Assembly (NCBI GenBank): GCA_028033615.1
Contig: JAOFDG010000013.1
Coordinates: 1-41,985, forward strand
Source of the DNA: Verrucomicrobiales bacterium
Lineage (GTDB): Bacteria; Verrucomicrobiota; Verrucomicrobiia; Verrucomicrobiales; DEV007
DNA: 41,985 nt
Reading direction: 5' to 3'
Under the pieces are notes generated by a model. The model worked only from the letters and a program-made list of their open reading frames with translations, had not been told where the DNA came from and searched no databases. The translations under genes were made by a program, and so were the position numbers. This document shows, in pieces, positions 27,520-35,475 of this stretch; within the stretch, counting starts at the first letter, position 1; every line of letters starts with the position of its first letter.

Positions 27520-28182
27520 TCAAGATTCAAAATCACTGATCTCTATACCCAACTTATTAAAATCTTTTATACTATCCACATCAAAAAGTTCTTTTAGAAG
27601 CATATACCTTAAATTATATTTTTCTGCCTTCCCTAAACTACTATTCAGAACCCTATCCGTACTCCATGGAATTTCTTCAAAAACAACACAACTTTTAAAA
27701 TTTTTAATTCCTATCAGGTAATATCCACCATCTAAACAAGGTCCAAAGACAATATCATTGTCTAGATCTAGCAATTCAAAAGCACCCTTTATAAGAATAT
27801 CATTTATTAATATACAATCGGTTCCAATTGCTATGATCTTTTGAAAGCCTTCCTCAAAAAATTTATTAAATACAGATTTCAGCCTTTCTCCAAGATTACC
27901 TGAACTTTGGGGCCAAAATATCTGATCTTTAATATTATTAATATTTAAAAGATCCAACTCGCATTGGATCCAGTTCTTGATCTCCATTTCTCTATAATTT
28001 GGGTCAAAGCACCAACAAATAGTATTTGAATCATCCATCATTGGTGAAATCCTCTTTATTACAGTAGAAACTAGAAATTTATAGATTTCTGCAGATTTTT
28101 GATACCCCAAGTCTTTCCCAAGGCGAGTTTTCACCTTACCTGGTTCTGGCCATTTGAGAAAAATAACAAGTAAGTCAGTCAA
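27520..28182 (-). CDS. DUF2064/TIGR04282-type glycosyltransferase-like protein
   Basis: A 220-residue GT-A-like nucleotidyl/glycosyl transferase fold. It begins LLVIFLKWPEPGKVKTRLG, has SSGNLGERL, the metal-site region AIGTDC and the phrase GPCLDGGYYLIGIK, all marks of the DUF2064 (TIGR04282) family. Some members act with the radical SAM enzyme ArsS in arsenosugar synthesis. No arsM or arsS is near, so the arsenic role is not supported here. The start is TTG without a visible Shine-Dalgarno sequence. It is divergent from ftsK across 120 bases and sits 54 bases upstream of the Gfo/Idh/MocA gene. Confidence 0.87.
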   Translation of the reverse strand: MTDLLVIFLKWPEPGKVKTRLGKDLGYQKSAEIYKFLVSTVIKRISPMMDDSNTICWCFDPNYREMEIKNWIQCELDLLNINNIKDQIFWPQSSGNLGERLKSVFNKFFEEGFQKIIAIGTDCILINDILIKGAFELLDLDNDIVFGPCLDGGYYLIGIKNFKSCVVFEEIPWSTDRVLNSSLGKAEKYNLRYMLLKELFDVDSIKDFNKLGIEISDFES

Positions 28183-28302
28183 TTATGTAAGTAATGTTAA
28201 TTATTATAAATATAAGATATTTTTTGATTATTAACTAATTTTCGCTTAAATTTTAAAAAATTATCCTCTGAATGCAGGTTATTTATAAATTTTTATATTC
28301 TT

Positions 28303-31041
28303 ATGGCTAACGCTAGACGTAAACGAAAAAAGGAATTTGAAATCTCTAACTCTCACTTAATCAGTATTGGGCTTATTGGGTTGGGTGTAATTTACTTACT
28401 ATCATTAATTTCGTTTTCTCTTAATGATTTACCCACGTGGGTCCCTTTTAGTCATACTACAAATCCAACGAGACCGGCAACTAACTTTATTGGGCCTCCT
28501 GGAGCCGTTTGGGCCGGTATCTCATTTTATACATTTGGTATAACAAGTTACTTGATTCCGGTAATGTTAATTTGGTTAGGCTCTAAAAGATTATTCAAGT
28601 TAGAAAATTTATCGAAATTTGAAATAGTTGGATTTGGATTATTTCTAGTATCCGGATCCTGCCTACTTCACTATCAAAGCTGGTTCCTGCAATCCGGACA
28701 CTTTAATATATCAGGAACAGGTGGAATCATTGGAGAATTTATTGGTGAGAAACTGACTGGCATGACAGGCAATGTTGGTTCATCCATAATAATGCTCACG
28801 GCTTATTGCTCTGGTGGTATGCTGATTACAAGAGTTCATCCGTCGCAGATCGTTAAAGTGGGCATTAACTCATTAAAATCATTTAATACATGGCGTGAAG
28901 ATAGAATTTTCTCAAAGGCTGATGAGACAAAAAAATTGTTAATTCAAAAGAAAAAACTAGATAAAGAACAACGTCGAATAGAAAAGAAAATTGATAAGAC
29001 TTTACTTGAAGAGCAAACAGTCACTGACGTTCAATCAAAGAAAAACAACCAAATTGAAGAAATAGTTGCAGATCCAGATATTAACACCAAAAAAATATTA
29101 GAGGAAAATATTAAAATCGAAGAGGATAATACTGAACTATCGGAACCAAAAATATTTGATGCTTCTTTTAGATCTCCAGAAGATTCGTTGCAGAAAAAAC
29201 CATCAATTGCAGAAGTATTAGCAGCAAATAAAAAATCTCAAAACAATAAAAGCGGAAATGATTTTAGTACTCCAAAAGAGATTCAATTTCCTGGATATCA
29301 ATTACCAGACATAGAACTATTAAATTATGACGCTCAGACTGATAGGAAACCAACAGATAAGAACCTACTAATTCAAACTCAAAAGACAATTGTTGAAACT
29401 CTAGATCACTTTAACGTTAGTGTCTCTGCTGGTGACATTACGAGAGGGCCTACTATTACAAGATACGAAATATATCCTAGTAAAGGACTTAGAGTAAACA
29501 GGATAACTGCACTTGAAGCTGATATAGCTAGAGCAACAAAAGCTGAAAGAATAAACATTTTAGCTCCAATCCCTGGCAAAGATACAGTTGGCATTGAAAT
29601 AGCTAACAATGAAAAAGTTATCGTCCCATTAAGAGAACTTTTTGATGATCCAGATTTCATGGATCCAAAACATAAAATTCCAATCGCGCTTGGAAAAGAT
29701 GTTTATGGAAAGGCCGTCATTGGAGACTTGGCGAAAATGCCTCACCTCTTAGTAGCAGGAGCAACTGGAGCAGGAAAATCAGTATGCATTAATGGGATTA
29801 TTGCAAGCATGCTATATAGATTCACACCTGATGAGCTCCGCTTCATAATGATTGATCCTAAAGTTGTTGAAATGCAGGTATATAATAGTCTACCACATCA
29901 GATTGTTCCTGTAGTTACAGACTCAAAGAAAGTTATTCTTGCTCTAAGATGGGTTGTCAATGAAATGGAGCGACGCTATCAACTCTTTGCAAAACTTAAC
30001 ATTCGAAATTTTGATGCATTTAATGACCGCCAACAATTGGATGACCAAGAAGCGCAATCTGACGAATTTTTCGATCAAGCTGGGCAAGCTGAACTAGACT
30101 TCGAAAACAAAAAAAATCCAGAAAATAGTGAAACTGAAAATGATAATTCGTGGGAATATGAGTACGAAGAGGTAGAAGTGGAAGTCGAATACGAGGAAGG
30201 TGAAAATGATGGTGAATGGAATGAAGTAAGTAATACTGAGGATGAAGATATTAAAACTAAAACACACAGCGAAGACATACTTAATGCCCCAGAACCCGCA
30301 TCTAATTATAGCAACGAAGAAGCTCAAAGGAAAAAAGAGATTGAAGAATCTATAGATTCTTCAGTGGAAGATGAAGAAAAAATACCTGAGAGACTTCCAT
30401 ATATTGTCGTCATTATTGATGAGTTAGCCGATCTGATGCAAACCGCTCCTGCCGATGTTGAGCAAGCGATTGCTAGAATCGCACAAAAAGCAAGGGCTGC
30501 TGGAATTCATCTCATCATCGCAACTCAAACGCCAAGAGCAGATGTTGTGACAGGAATAATAAAAGCAAATATTCCTTCACGGATTGCATTCCAAGTTTCT
30601 TCATCACTCGATAGCAGGGTTATCTTAGATAATAAGGGAGCTGAAAAGCTCGTAGGAAAAGGAGATATGCTTTACCTGCCACCTGGTAGCGCTCAATTGA
30701 GCAGAGCTCAAGGAGCTTTGGTTACCGATGAAGAATGTGTTTCCGTGGTAGATTTTTGTTCGAATCAGGCAACTCCAATTTTTGCACAAGAAATTGATGA
30801 AAAAATTAATGGCGATGCCAATGAAAGTGAAGAAATCTCTGACGAAGATGAAGAAATCATCGAAAAATGTTTAGAAGTTATTCAAGTTGAAAGACGTGCA
30901 TCAACCTCGTTACTCCAAAGGCGGCTCAGATTAGGATATACTAGAGCAGCAAGAATGATGGATATACTTGAAATGAGGGGAATTATTGGCCCTGGAGAAG
31001 GTGCAAAACCAAGAGAAATTTTAGTCGATTTAGCAAACTAA
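28303..31041 (+). CDS. ftsK: DNA translocase FtsK with acidic insert in the motor
   Basis: A 912-residue septal DNA pump. Four membrane segments lie at about 18-41, 66-91, 104-126 and 155-175; a charged linker follows; the RecA-like motor has Walker A GATGAGKS near residues 486-493 and Walker B VVIIDELADLM near 703. The C-terminal winged helix (DNA-reading gamma domain) covers about 848-905, with SLLQRRLRLGYTRAARMMD. Between ERRYQLFAKLNIRNFDAFN and LPYIVVIIDE lies an acidic insert of about 115 residues (about 575-690, bases 30025-30372), rich in Glu, Asp and Tyr; E. coli FtsK has only about 30 residues there. The reading frame stays open and the motor motifs are intact. It clears chromosome termini from the division septum. 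Confidence 0.95.
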   Translation: MANARRKRKKEFEISNSHLISIGLIGLGVIYLLSLISFSLNDLPTWVPFSHTTNPTRPATNFIGPPGAVWAGISFYTFGITSYLIPVMLIWLGSKRLFKLENLSKFEIVGFGLFLVSGSCLLHYQSWFLQSGHFNISGTGGIIGEFIGEKLTGMTGNVGSSIIMLTAYCSGGMLITRVHPSQIVKVGINSLKSFNTWREDRIFSKADETKKLLIQKKKLDKEQRRIEKKIDKTLLEEQTVTDVQSKKNNQIEEIVADPDINTKKILEENIKIEEDNTELSEPKIFDASFRSPEDSLQKKPSIAEVLAANKKSQNNKSGNDFSTPKEIQFPGYQLPDIELLNYDAQTDRKPTDKNLLIQTQKTIVETLDHFNVSVSAGDITRGPTITRYEIYPSKGLRVNRITALEADIARATKAERINILAPIPGKDTVGIEIANNEKVIVPLRELFDDPDFMDPKHKIPIALGKDVYGKAVIGDLAKMPHLLVAGATGAGKSVCINGIIASMLYRFTPDELRFIMIDPKVVEMQVYNSLPHQIVPVVTDSKKVILALRWVVNEMERRYQLFAKLNIRNFDAFNDRQQLDDQEAQSDEFFDQAGQAELDFENKKNPENSETENDNSWEYEYEEVEVEVEYEEGENDGEWNEVSNTEDEDIKTKTHSEDILNAPEPASNYSNEEAQRKKEIEESIDSSVEDEEKIPERLPYIVVIIDELADLMQTAPADVEQAIARIAQKARAAGIHLIIATQTPRADVVTGIIKANIPSRIAFQVSSSLDSRVILDNKGAEKLVGKGDMLYLPPGSAQLSRAQGALVTDEECVSVVDFCSNQATPIFAQEIDEKINGDANESEEISDEDEEIIEKCLEVIQVERRASTSLLQRRLRLGYTRAARMMDILEMRGIIGPGEGAKPREILVDLAN

Positions 31042-31118
31042 ATCGTTTAAACTTCTATCCTGGAGTTATTTATCCCCCCACAATTAAGTGAAACAAATGG
31101 CTCCAATAAAAAGGAACC

Positions 31119-31769
31119 ATGGAAAACACGATCGGCATAAAGCTGAGAGAAGCTCGTGAATGCCTCGAACTTAGTATCGAGGAAATGTCCATTATTACCC
31201 GAATTCCTCCTGAGGCAATTGAGAACCTGGAAACCAATAGTTTCGAAAATTTTCCAAATTCTATTTATGCAGAAAGCTTTTTGAAACTTTATTGTAAGTT
31301 CCTTAAAATCGATTCGAAAATCTTAATAAATGAACTAAGGGGTTCTTTGAGCAGCAATAGCTATAGGGCTATATATCTTGAAGGCGCCGCAGTAAGCGTA
31401 GAGTTTAAAAATTTTGAAGAAGAAAAATCTAAATCTGCTTCACCAGTCAGCCTAGCAGTAGCAATTACCATTCTAATGATTGGCGTACCTTCAATCATCT
31501 TTCTCAACAAGTATAAGCCTGCAGAAAGTTCAGATATTAGCCCTGAACTCTATACCCCTCTAGAAAACAACAAAGAAAGCATAGAATCTATAGCAGAGCT
31601 AAACGCACCTGATTCTAATTCTATAAATGAGAATAAAGAAAATTCCTCAGATAGATTACTTCAAGACAATACAGAAGAATCAAATGATATAGAACCAGCT
31701 CCTAAAGCAATTCCTATAGAAAAAGATCCTGTAAAAGAACAACCAGTCGCTGTCTCTACTTTGGGTTGA
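31119..31769 (+). CDS. rodZ: RodZ-like helix-turn-helix membrane protein
   Basis: A 216-residue protein with an N-terminal HTH_25 domain (about 1-75; LREARECLELSIEEMSIITR), one membrane segment at 108-129, and a low-complexity Asn/Glu/Ser/Pro-rich tail of about 85 residues. RodZ links MreB filaments to the inner membrane and helps set rod shape; its HTH domain binds MreB rather than DNA. The C-terminal DUF4115 domain of classic RodZ is absent, so it is a short form. It follows ftsK by 77 bases and has a good Shine-Dalgarno (AAAGGAA) just before ATG. Two cell-shape or division genes in a row support the call. Confidence 0.72.
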   Translation: MENTIGIKLREARECLELSIEEMSIITRIPPEAIENLETNSFENFPNSIYAESFLKLYCKFLKIDSKILINELRGSLSSNSYRAIYLEGAAVSVEFKNFEEEKSKSASPVSLAVAITILMIGVPSIIFLNKYKPAESSDISPELYTPLENNKESIESIAELNAPDSNSINENKENSSDRLLQDNTEESNDIEPAPKAIPIEKDPVKEQPVAVSTLG

Positions 31770-31841
31770 TACCTTCCAGTTCTATTCAGCTTCTTTCTGG
31801 TCCACCATTCAATTTCATAAATACTTTAACTCTAAAGTTTT

Positions 31842-31865
31842 AGATTTAAACGAAGCGTTTAATCT
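31842..31865. repeat. Short hairpin downstream of the RodZ-like gene
   Basis: TAAACG (31847-31852) and CGTTTA (31856-31861) pair around AAG, extended past a one-base bulge by AGAT and ATCT. It lies 73 bases after the stop. No T-run follows, so it is only a weak terminator or RNA-stability candidate. The rest of the 268-base gap before the next gene (31770-32037) shows no gene or other clear signal. Confidence 0.3.
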
Positions 31866-32037
31866 GAAACTAACTTCACTAGCAATTGGATCCACTAAGC
31901 TAAGGCCAATCCTTTACTTACAAATCTATTGAATGGAAAACAATCGAATATTTGATGCTTATTGCAGCTGAACCACTCTAGATGAGCATTATTGTAATCT
32001 TCTAGCACTGGATGATCAGATAGTATATCATACATGT

Positions 32038-34212
32038 ATGAGAAATTTGCTAGATTATATTATTAGCACTTCACTGATTCTTATTACACTAATCTGCAGC
32101 ACTAGAGGCGATGAGAGCATACCATCACTTGCAAAAAAAACTCGCCCTTCAATTGTAGTAATCACTCAGGAGGGGAGAGCCGGGCAAGTTGTCGGAACTG
32201 GAACTGGATTTATTATCAGCGAAAATGGTTTAATTGCTACCTGTGCTCATGTCATTGGTGAATCTAGACCTATCAAAGTTAGGTTTGATAATGGTAAAGA
32301 ATATCGAGTCCAAGAAATTTTCGCTTCTGATCGCAATCTGGACCTGGCAATTTTAAAAATAAACGCGAAAGGCTTAACCCCTCTGAAAATTAAAGATGAT
32401 AAGGTTCCCGATCAGGGAGAAGAAGTTATTGCCATTGGCAACCCGCAAGGCCTTGAATTTAGTATTGTCCGAGGAATCATTTCGGGCATTAGAGAAATTG
32501 ACAATCAATCATTAATACAAATCGCGATTCCTATCGAACCAGGAAATAGTGGAGGGCCACTCATGACTACAAATGGAAAAGTCTGTGGCATTTTAAATAT
32601 GAAGTCAGCAATTACTGAAAACCTTGGATTTGCTATTCCTATTGAAAATTTAATAAAAATAAAAAATGACCCAAATCCAGTTGCTATAGAAAATTGGCTA
32701 ACTATAGGAAAACTAAATTCTAATCTATGGCAACCAACAATGGGAGCAGATTGGCGACAAAGGGCAGGAAGAATAACAGTCACAGAAAAAGGGCACGGAT
32801 TTGGAGGCCGCGCGTTATGCCTTTATGAAAAAAAAATACCCGAGCTTCCTTATGAGGTAAAGGTTGATGTAAAATTAAATGATGAAAGTGGCGCAGCTGG
32901 ATTAATATTTGAATCCGATGGTGGTGACAAACATTATGGGTTTTATCCAAGTGGAGGAAAAATGCGGTTAACAAGATTCGAAGGACCTGATGTTCTTTCG
33001 TGGTCAATATTAAATGAAACCCAATCCAACTACTACGAATTAGGAGAATGGAACAATATTAGAGTTAGGGTAGAAAAAGAAAAATTAATCACATTTTTAA
33101 ATGGCGAAAGATTATTTGAAATTAAGGATGATATACTCAGAGGAGGAAAAGTCGGACTTTCAAAATTCAGAGAAACTGAAGCTCAATTCAAAAATTTCGA
33201 TTTAGGAAAAAACCTTGCACCTAAAACTATCCCCAGAGAAACCATTCAAAATTTAAATAATAACATCAACTCTTTGATTAAGGATTTCGAAAACCCTTCA
33301 GCGCGAGACAACCTCCAAGGACAAATGAAATTCAGTCAAGAACTGATAAATAAAAAAATTAAGAACCTAGAAAATTCCATAGCTACTTTGAGAGAATTAA
33401 ATAGCAATTTACACAAACAAGACATATCAAAAAAACTGGTAGCTGAATTGAAAAAGGGAGATGATTCGAACCTCGCTCTATGCGCCCTATTATTTGCTAA
33501 GTATGATAATCATGAAATTGATATCCAGGCTTATCAAGATGAAATAGGAAGGATGGCGGAGGAGCTTAGAAAAAAAATTGATGCAGAATCCGATGTGGAA
33601 TTAAAAGTTTCTTTAATAAGTAAGTACTTATTCGAAGAAAATGGATACCATGGAAGCAGAAACGATTATTACAACCAATCAAACAGTTACCTCAATGAGG
33701 TGCTCGACGATAGAGAAGGAATTCCTATTACTCTTTCTATTATATATATTGAATTAGCTTCAAGAATAGGCATTAAAATAAATGGGCTAGGCTTGCCTGG
33801 ACATTTTGCTGTTTTTTATATGAAAAATGGTGATCGGAAAATTATTGATCCTTTTAATAGTGGAAACCCAATCACTGATACAGAGGCTGACAATATGGTT
33901 AAAGACTATGATAGCACAAAGAATTCAAAGGATTATTTAGCGTCAGACAACATATCAATAATACAGCGAATGATTTATAATCTAAAGAGTATTGCAATCG
34001 ACACAAAAGATTTTAGTAAAGCGTTAAGCTATGTTGATCTACTCATCGCTTTGGACCCCGAAAACCCTCAAGAAAGATTAAGTAGGTCTATCCTTTTTAT
34101 TCAGCTGGAAGAATCTGAAAAGGCAAAAAAAGATTTGGAGTGGCTTATGAAGACGAAACCTGATGGGATTAGGATTGAAAGAATCAGGGAACTTTATAAT
34201 AGACTTAATTAA
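32038..34212 (+). CDS. Secreted trypsin-like protease fused to jelly-roll, SirB1-like and TPR regions
   Basis: A 724-residue protein with a signal peptide (about 1-24). Residues 30-205 form an HtrA/trypsin-like protease with complete triad His71 (CAHV), Asp102 (LDLAIL) and Ser171 (PGNSGGPL). There is no PDZ domain. Residues about 220-390 look like a laminin-G/DUF1080-type jelly roll (GLIFESDGGDKHYGFY, WNNIRVRVEKEKL). A charged helical linker (400-460) leads to a SirB1/Transglut_core2-like domain at about 470-640, with the family phrases YLNEVLDDREGIPITLSIIY and GLGLPGHFAVFY and IDPFNSG. TPR-like helices end it. SirB1 domains usually occur in cytoplasmic proteins; a secreted fusion to a protease is unusual. 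No Shine-Dalgarno is evident. Confidence 0.85.
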   Translation: MRNLLDYIISTSLILITLICSTRGDESIPSLAKKTRPSIVVITQEGRAGQVVGTGTGFIISENGLIATCAHVIGESRPIKVRFDNGKEYRVQEIFASDRNLDLAILKINAKGLTPLKIKDDKVPDQGEEVIAIGNPQGLEFSIVRGIISGIREIDNQSLIQIAIPIEPGNSGGPLMTTNGKVCGILNMKSAITENLGFAIPIENLIKIKNDPNPVAIENWLTIGKLNSNLWQPTMGADWRQRAGRITVTEKGHGFGGRALCLYEKKIPELPYEVKVDVKLNDESGAAGLIFESDGGDKHYGFYPSGGKMRLTRFEGPDVLSWSILNETQSNYYELGEWNNIRVRVEKEKLITFLNGERLFEIKDDILRGGKVGLSKFRETEAQFKNFDLGKNLAPKTIPRETIQNLNNNINSLIKDFENPSARDNLQGQMKFSQELINKKIKNLENSIATLRELNSNLHKQDISKKLVAELKKGDDSNLALCALLFAKYDNHEIDIQAYQDEIGRMAEELRKKIDAESDVELKVSLISKYLFEENGYHGSRNDYYNQSNSYLNEVLDDREGIPITLSIIYIELASRIGIKINGLGLPGHFAVFYMKNGDRKIIDPFNSGNPITDTEADNMVKDYDSTKNSKDYLASDNISIIQRMIYNLKSIAIDTKDFSKALSYVDLLIALDPENPQERLSRSILFIQLEESEKAKKDLEWLMKTKPDGIRIERIRELYNRLN

Positions 34213-34219
34213 GTAAATA

Positions 34220-34260
34220 GGGGAAGCGGCTACTTTGCACTAACTAATAACCACTTCCCC
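34220..34260. terminator. GC-rich hairpin after the protease fusion gene
   Basis: GGGGAAGCGG (34220-34229) pairs with CCACTTCCCC (34251-34260) with one mismatch, starting 8 bases after the stop at 34212. It is the strongest hairpin in the window and lies between converging genes, so it may end transcription in both directions. It lacks a clear T-run on the plus strand. Confidence 0.5.
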
Positions 34261-34295
34261 AGAAACCCGAAGAATAACCGCTACTTTAAACTAAC
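34229..34295 (+). repeat. Imperfect 16-base direct repeat in two hairpin loops
   Basis: GCTACTTTGCACTAAC (34229-34244) and GCTACTTTAAACTAAC (34280-34295) match at 14 of 16 positions. The first runs into the loop of the hairpin at 34220-34260; the second lies mostly in the loop of a weaker hairpin closed by CCCG (34266-34269) and CGGG (34295-34298). The core AAAGTAGC recurs inverted at 34385-34392. This suggests a small intergenic repeat family. Confidence 0.45.
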
Positions 34296-34451
34296 GGGCT
34301 CTAATTTTACTCTTGTTTGAAATTTCCCATTTCCCAGTGAGAAATTCATTTGCAAGCTATTCATAATTGAAATGCATAAACCAAAAAGTAGCTAACGCTA
34401 AATTGTCAAAGGCTGACCCAATTTTATCTAATGTTTTTAAAGGAGAGGGAA

Positions 34452-35471
34452 TCAACGCCTCAACCTTCTAACAGTTACAGTGTCACCAAGCTTAAGATTT
34501 CTCTCAGGCCCTACATATATACTAACATGAGTAACACTTTCAGATTCTGGCAATCCTTCTTTACATTCTAAAGTGACTTCATGAAAGTCCCCTCGGAAAT
34601 TAGTAGATATCACCTTACCTACTATGTGAACATCGCTGGATGGATCTTTTGTAATTTCAAGATCAGCAGGCCTGACTAAAATATCAGTAGATTCACTAGG
34701 AGCTCCTTCACCCTTAAATAACTGGCAAGGAATACGATTCACTTTACCAAAAAGGCTAGCTGTATATTCACTTGTAGAATGGAAATAAACCCTCTCCGGA
34801 CTTCCTACCTGTTCTAGCTTACCTTCCTTTAAAACTGCCAAAGTGTCCGCCACAGACAAAGCGTCACGAGTGTCATGAGTAACAATTAATGCAGAAACGC
34901 CACTCTCTTTAACAACGGATCTAAGTTCATCACGAAGCGAATCCTTACGCACTGGGTCAAGGTTACTAAAAGGCTCATCAAGTAAAATAAAATTAGGCTT
35001 TGGAGCAAGGGCTCTCGCTAAAGCCACACGCTGTTGTTGACCACCAGAAAGCTCATGAGGAAATCTTTCTTCAAGGTTTTCGAGCCCTGTTAATTTAATT
35101 ATTTCTATTAACCGTTTAACTCGTTCACTTTTTGGATGCATTTTATGCAAGCCATAGAGAATATTATTTTTCACATTCAAGTGAGGAAAAAGAGCATAGT
35201 CTTGAAAAACAAAGCCTATATTTCTATCTTCTGGCAACTTAGTCTTGGTCCCTAAACTCCAAACAACTTCATTATTAATTTCAACGACTCCGCTATCAGG
35301 ATTTGCTAAGCCTGCAATAATCCTTAGTAAAGTTGTCTTACCGCTACCGCTTTCACCCACTAACGCCATTATTTCTCCATCTGATAACGCTATAGATACT
35401 TTTTCTAAAGCAGGCCGATTAGATCTAGGGAAAACCTTAGTAATATCCTGTACTCGAAGAGATCTCGCCAT
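34452..35471 (-). CDS. fbpC: Ferric iron ABC transporter ATPase
   Basis: A 339-residue ABC ATPase of the FbpC/sulfate-spermidine type. Walker A is GESGSGKTT (about 38-46), the signature LSGGQQQRVALARALAPKP, Walker B FILLDEPFSNLD, and the switch His in VTHDTRDAL. The last 110 residues resemble a TOBE-type regulatory domain. It energises import through the permease gene 4 bases upstream. The genes FbpA-FbpB-FbpC form one minus-strand operon, and the substrate is inferred from the binding protein. Confidence 0.92.
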   Translation of the reverse strand: MARSLRVQDITKVFPRSNRPALEKVSIALSDGEIMALVGESGSGKTTLLRIIAGLANPDSGVVEINNEVVWSLGTKTKLPEDRNIGFVFQDYALFPHLNVKNNILYGLHKMHPKSERVKRLIEIIKLTGLENLEERFPHELSGGQQQRVALARALAPKPNFILLDEPFSNLDPVRKDSLRDELRSVVKESGVSALIVTHDTRDALSVADTLAVLKEGKLEQVGSPERVYFHSTSEYTASLFGKVNRIPCQLFKGEGAPSESTDILVRPADLEITKDPSSDVHIVGKVISTNFRGDFHEVTLECKEGLPESESVTHVSIYVGPERNLKLGDTVTVRRLRR

Positions 35472-35475
35472 TTGA

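Noticed and set aside
30075-30327. Minus-strand frames opposite the acidic FtsK insert
   Set aside because: They are Ser/Tyr/Phe-rich mirror frames of a repetitive Glu/Asp/Tyr coding stretch, with no motif of their own.
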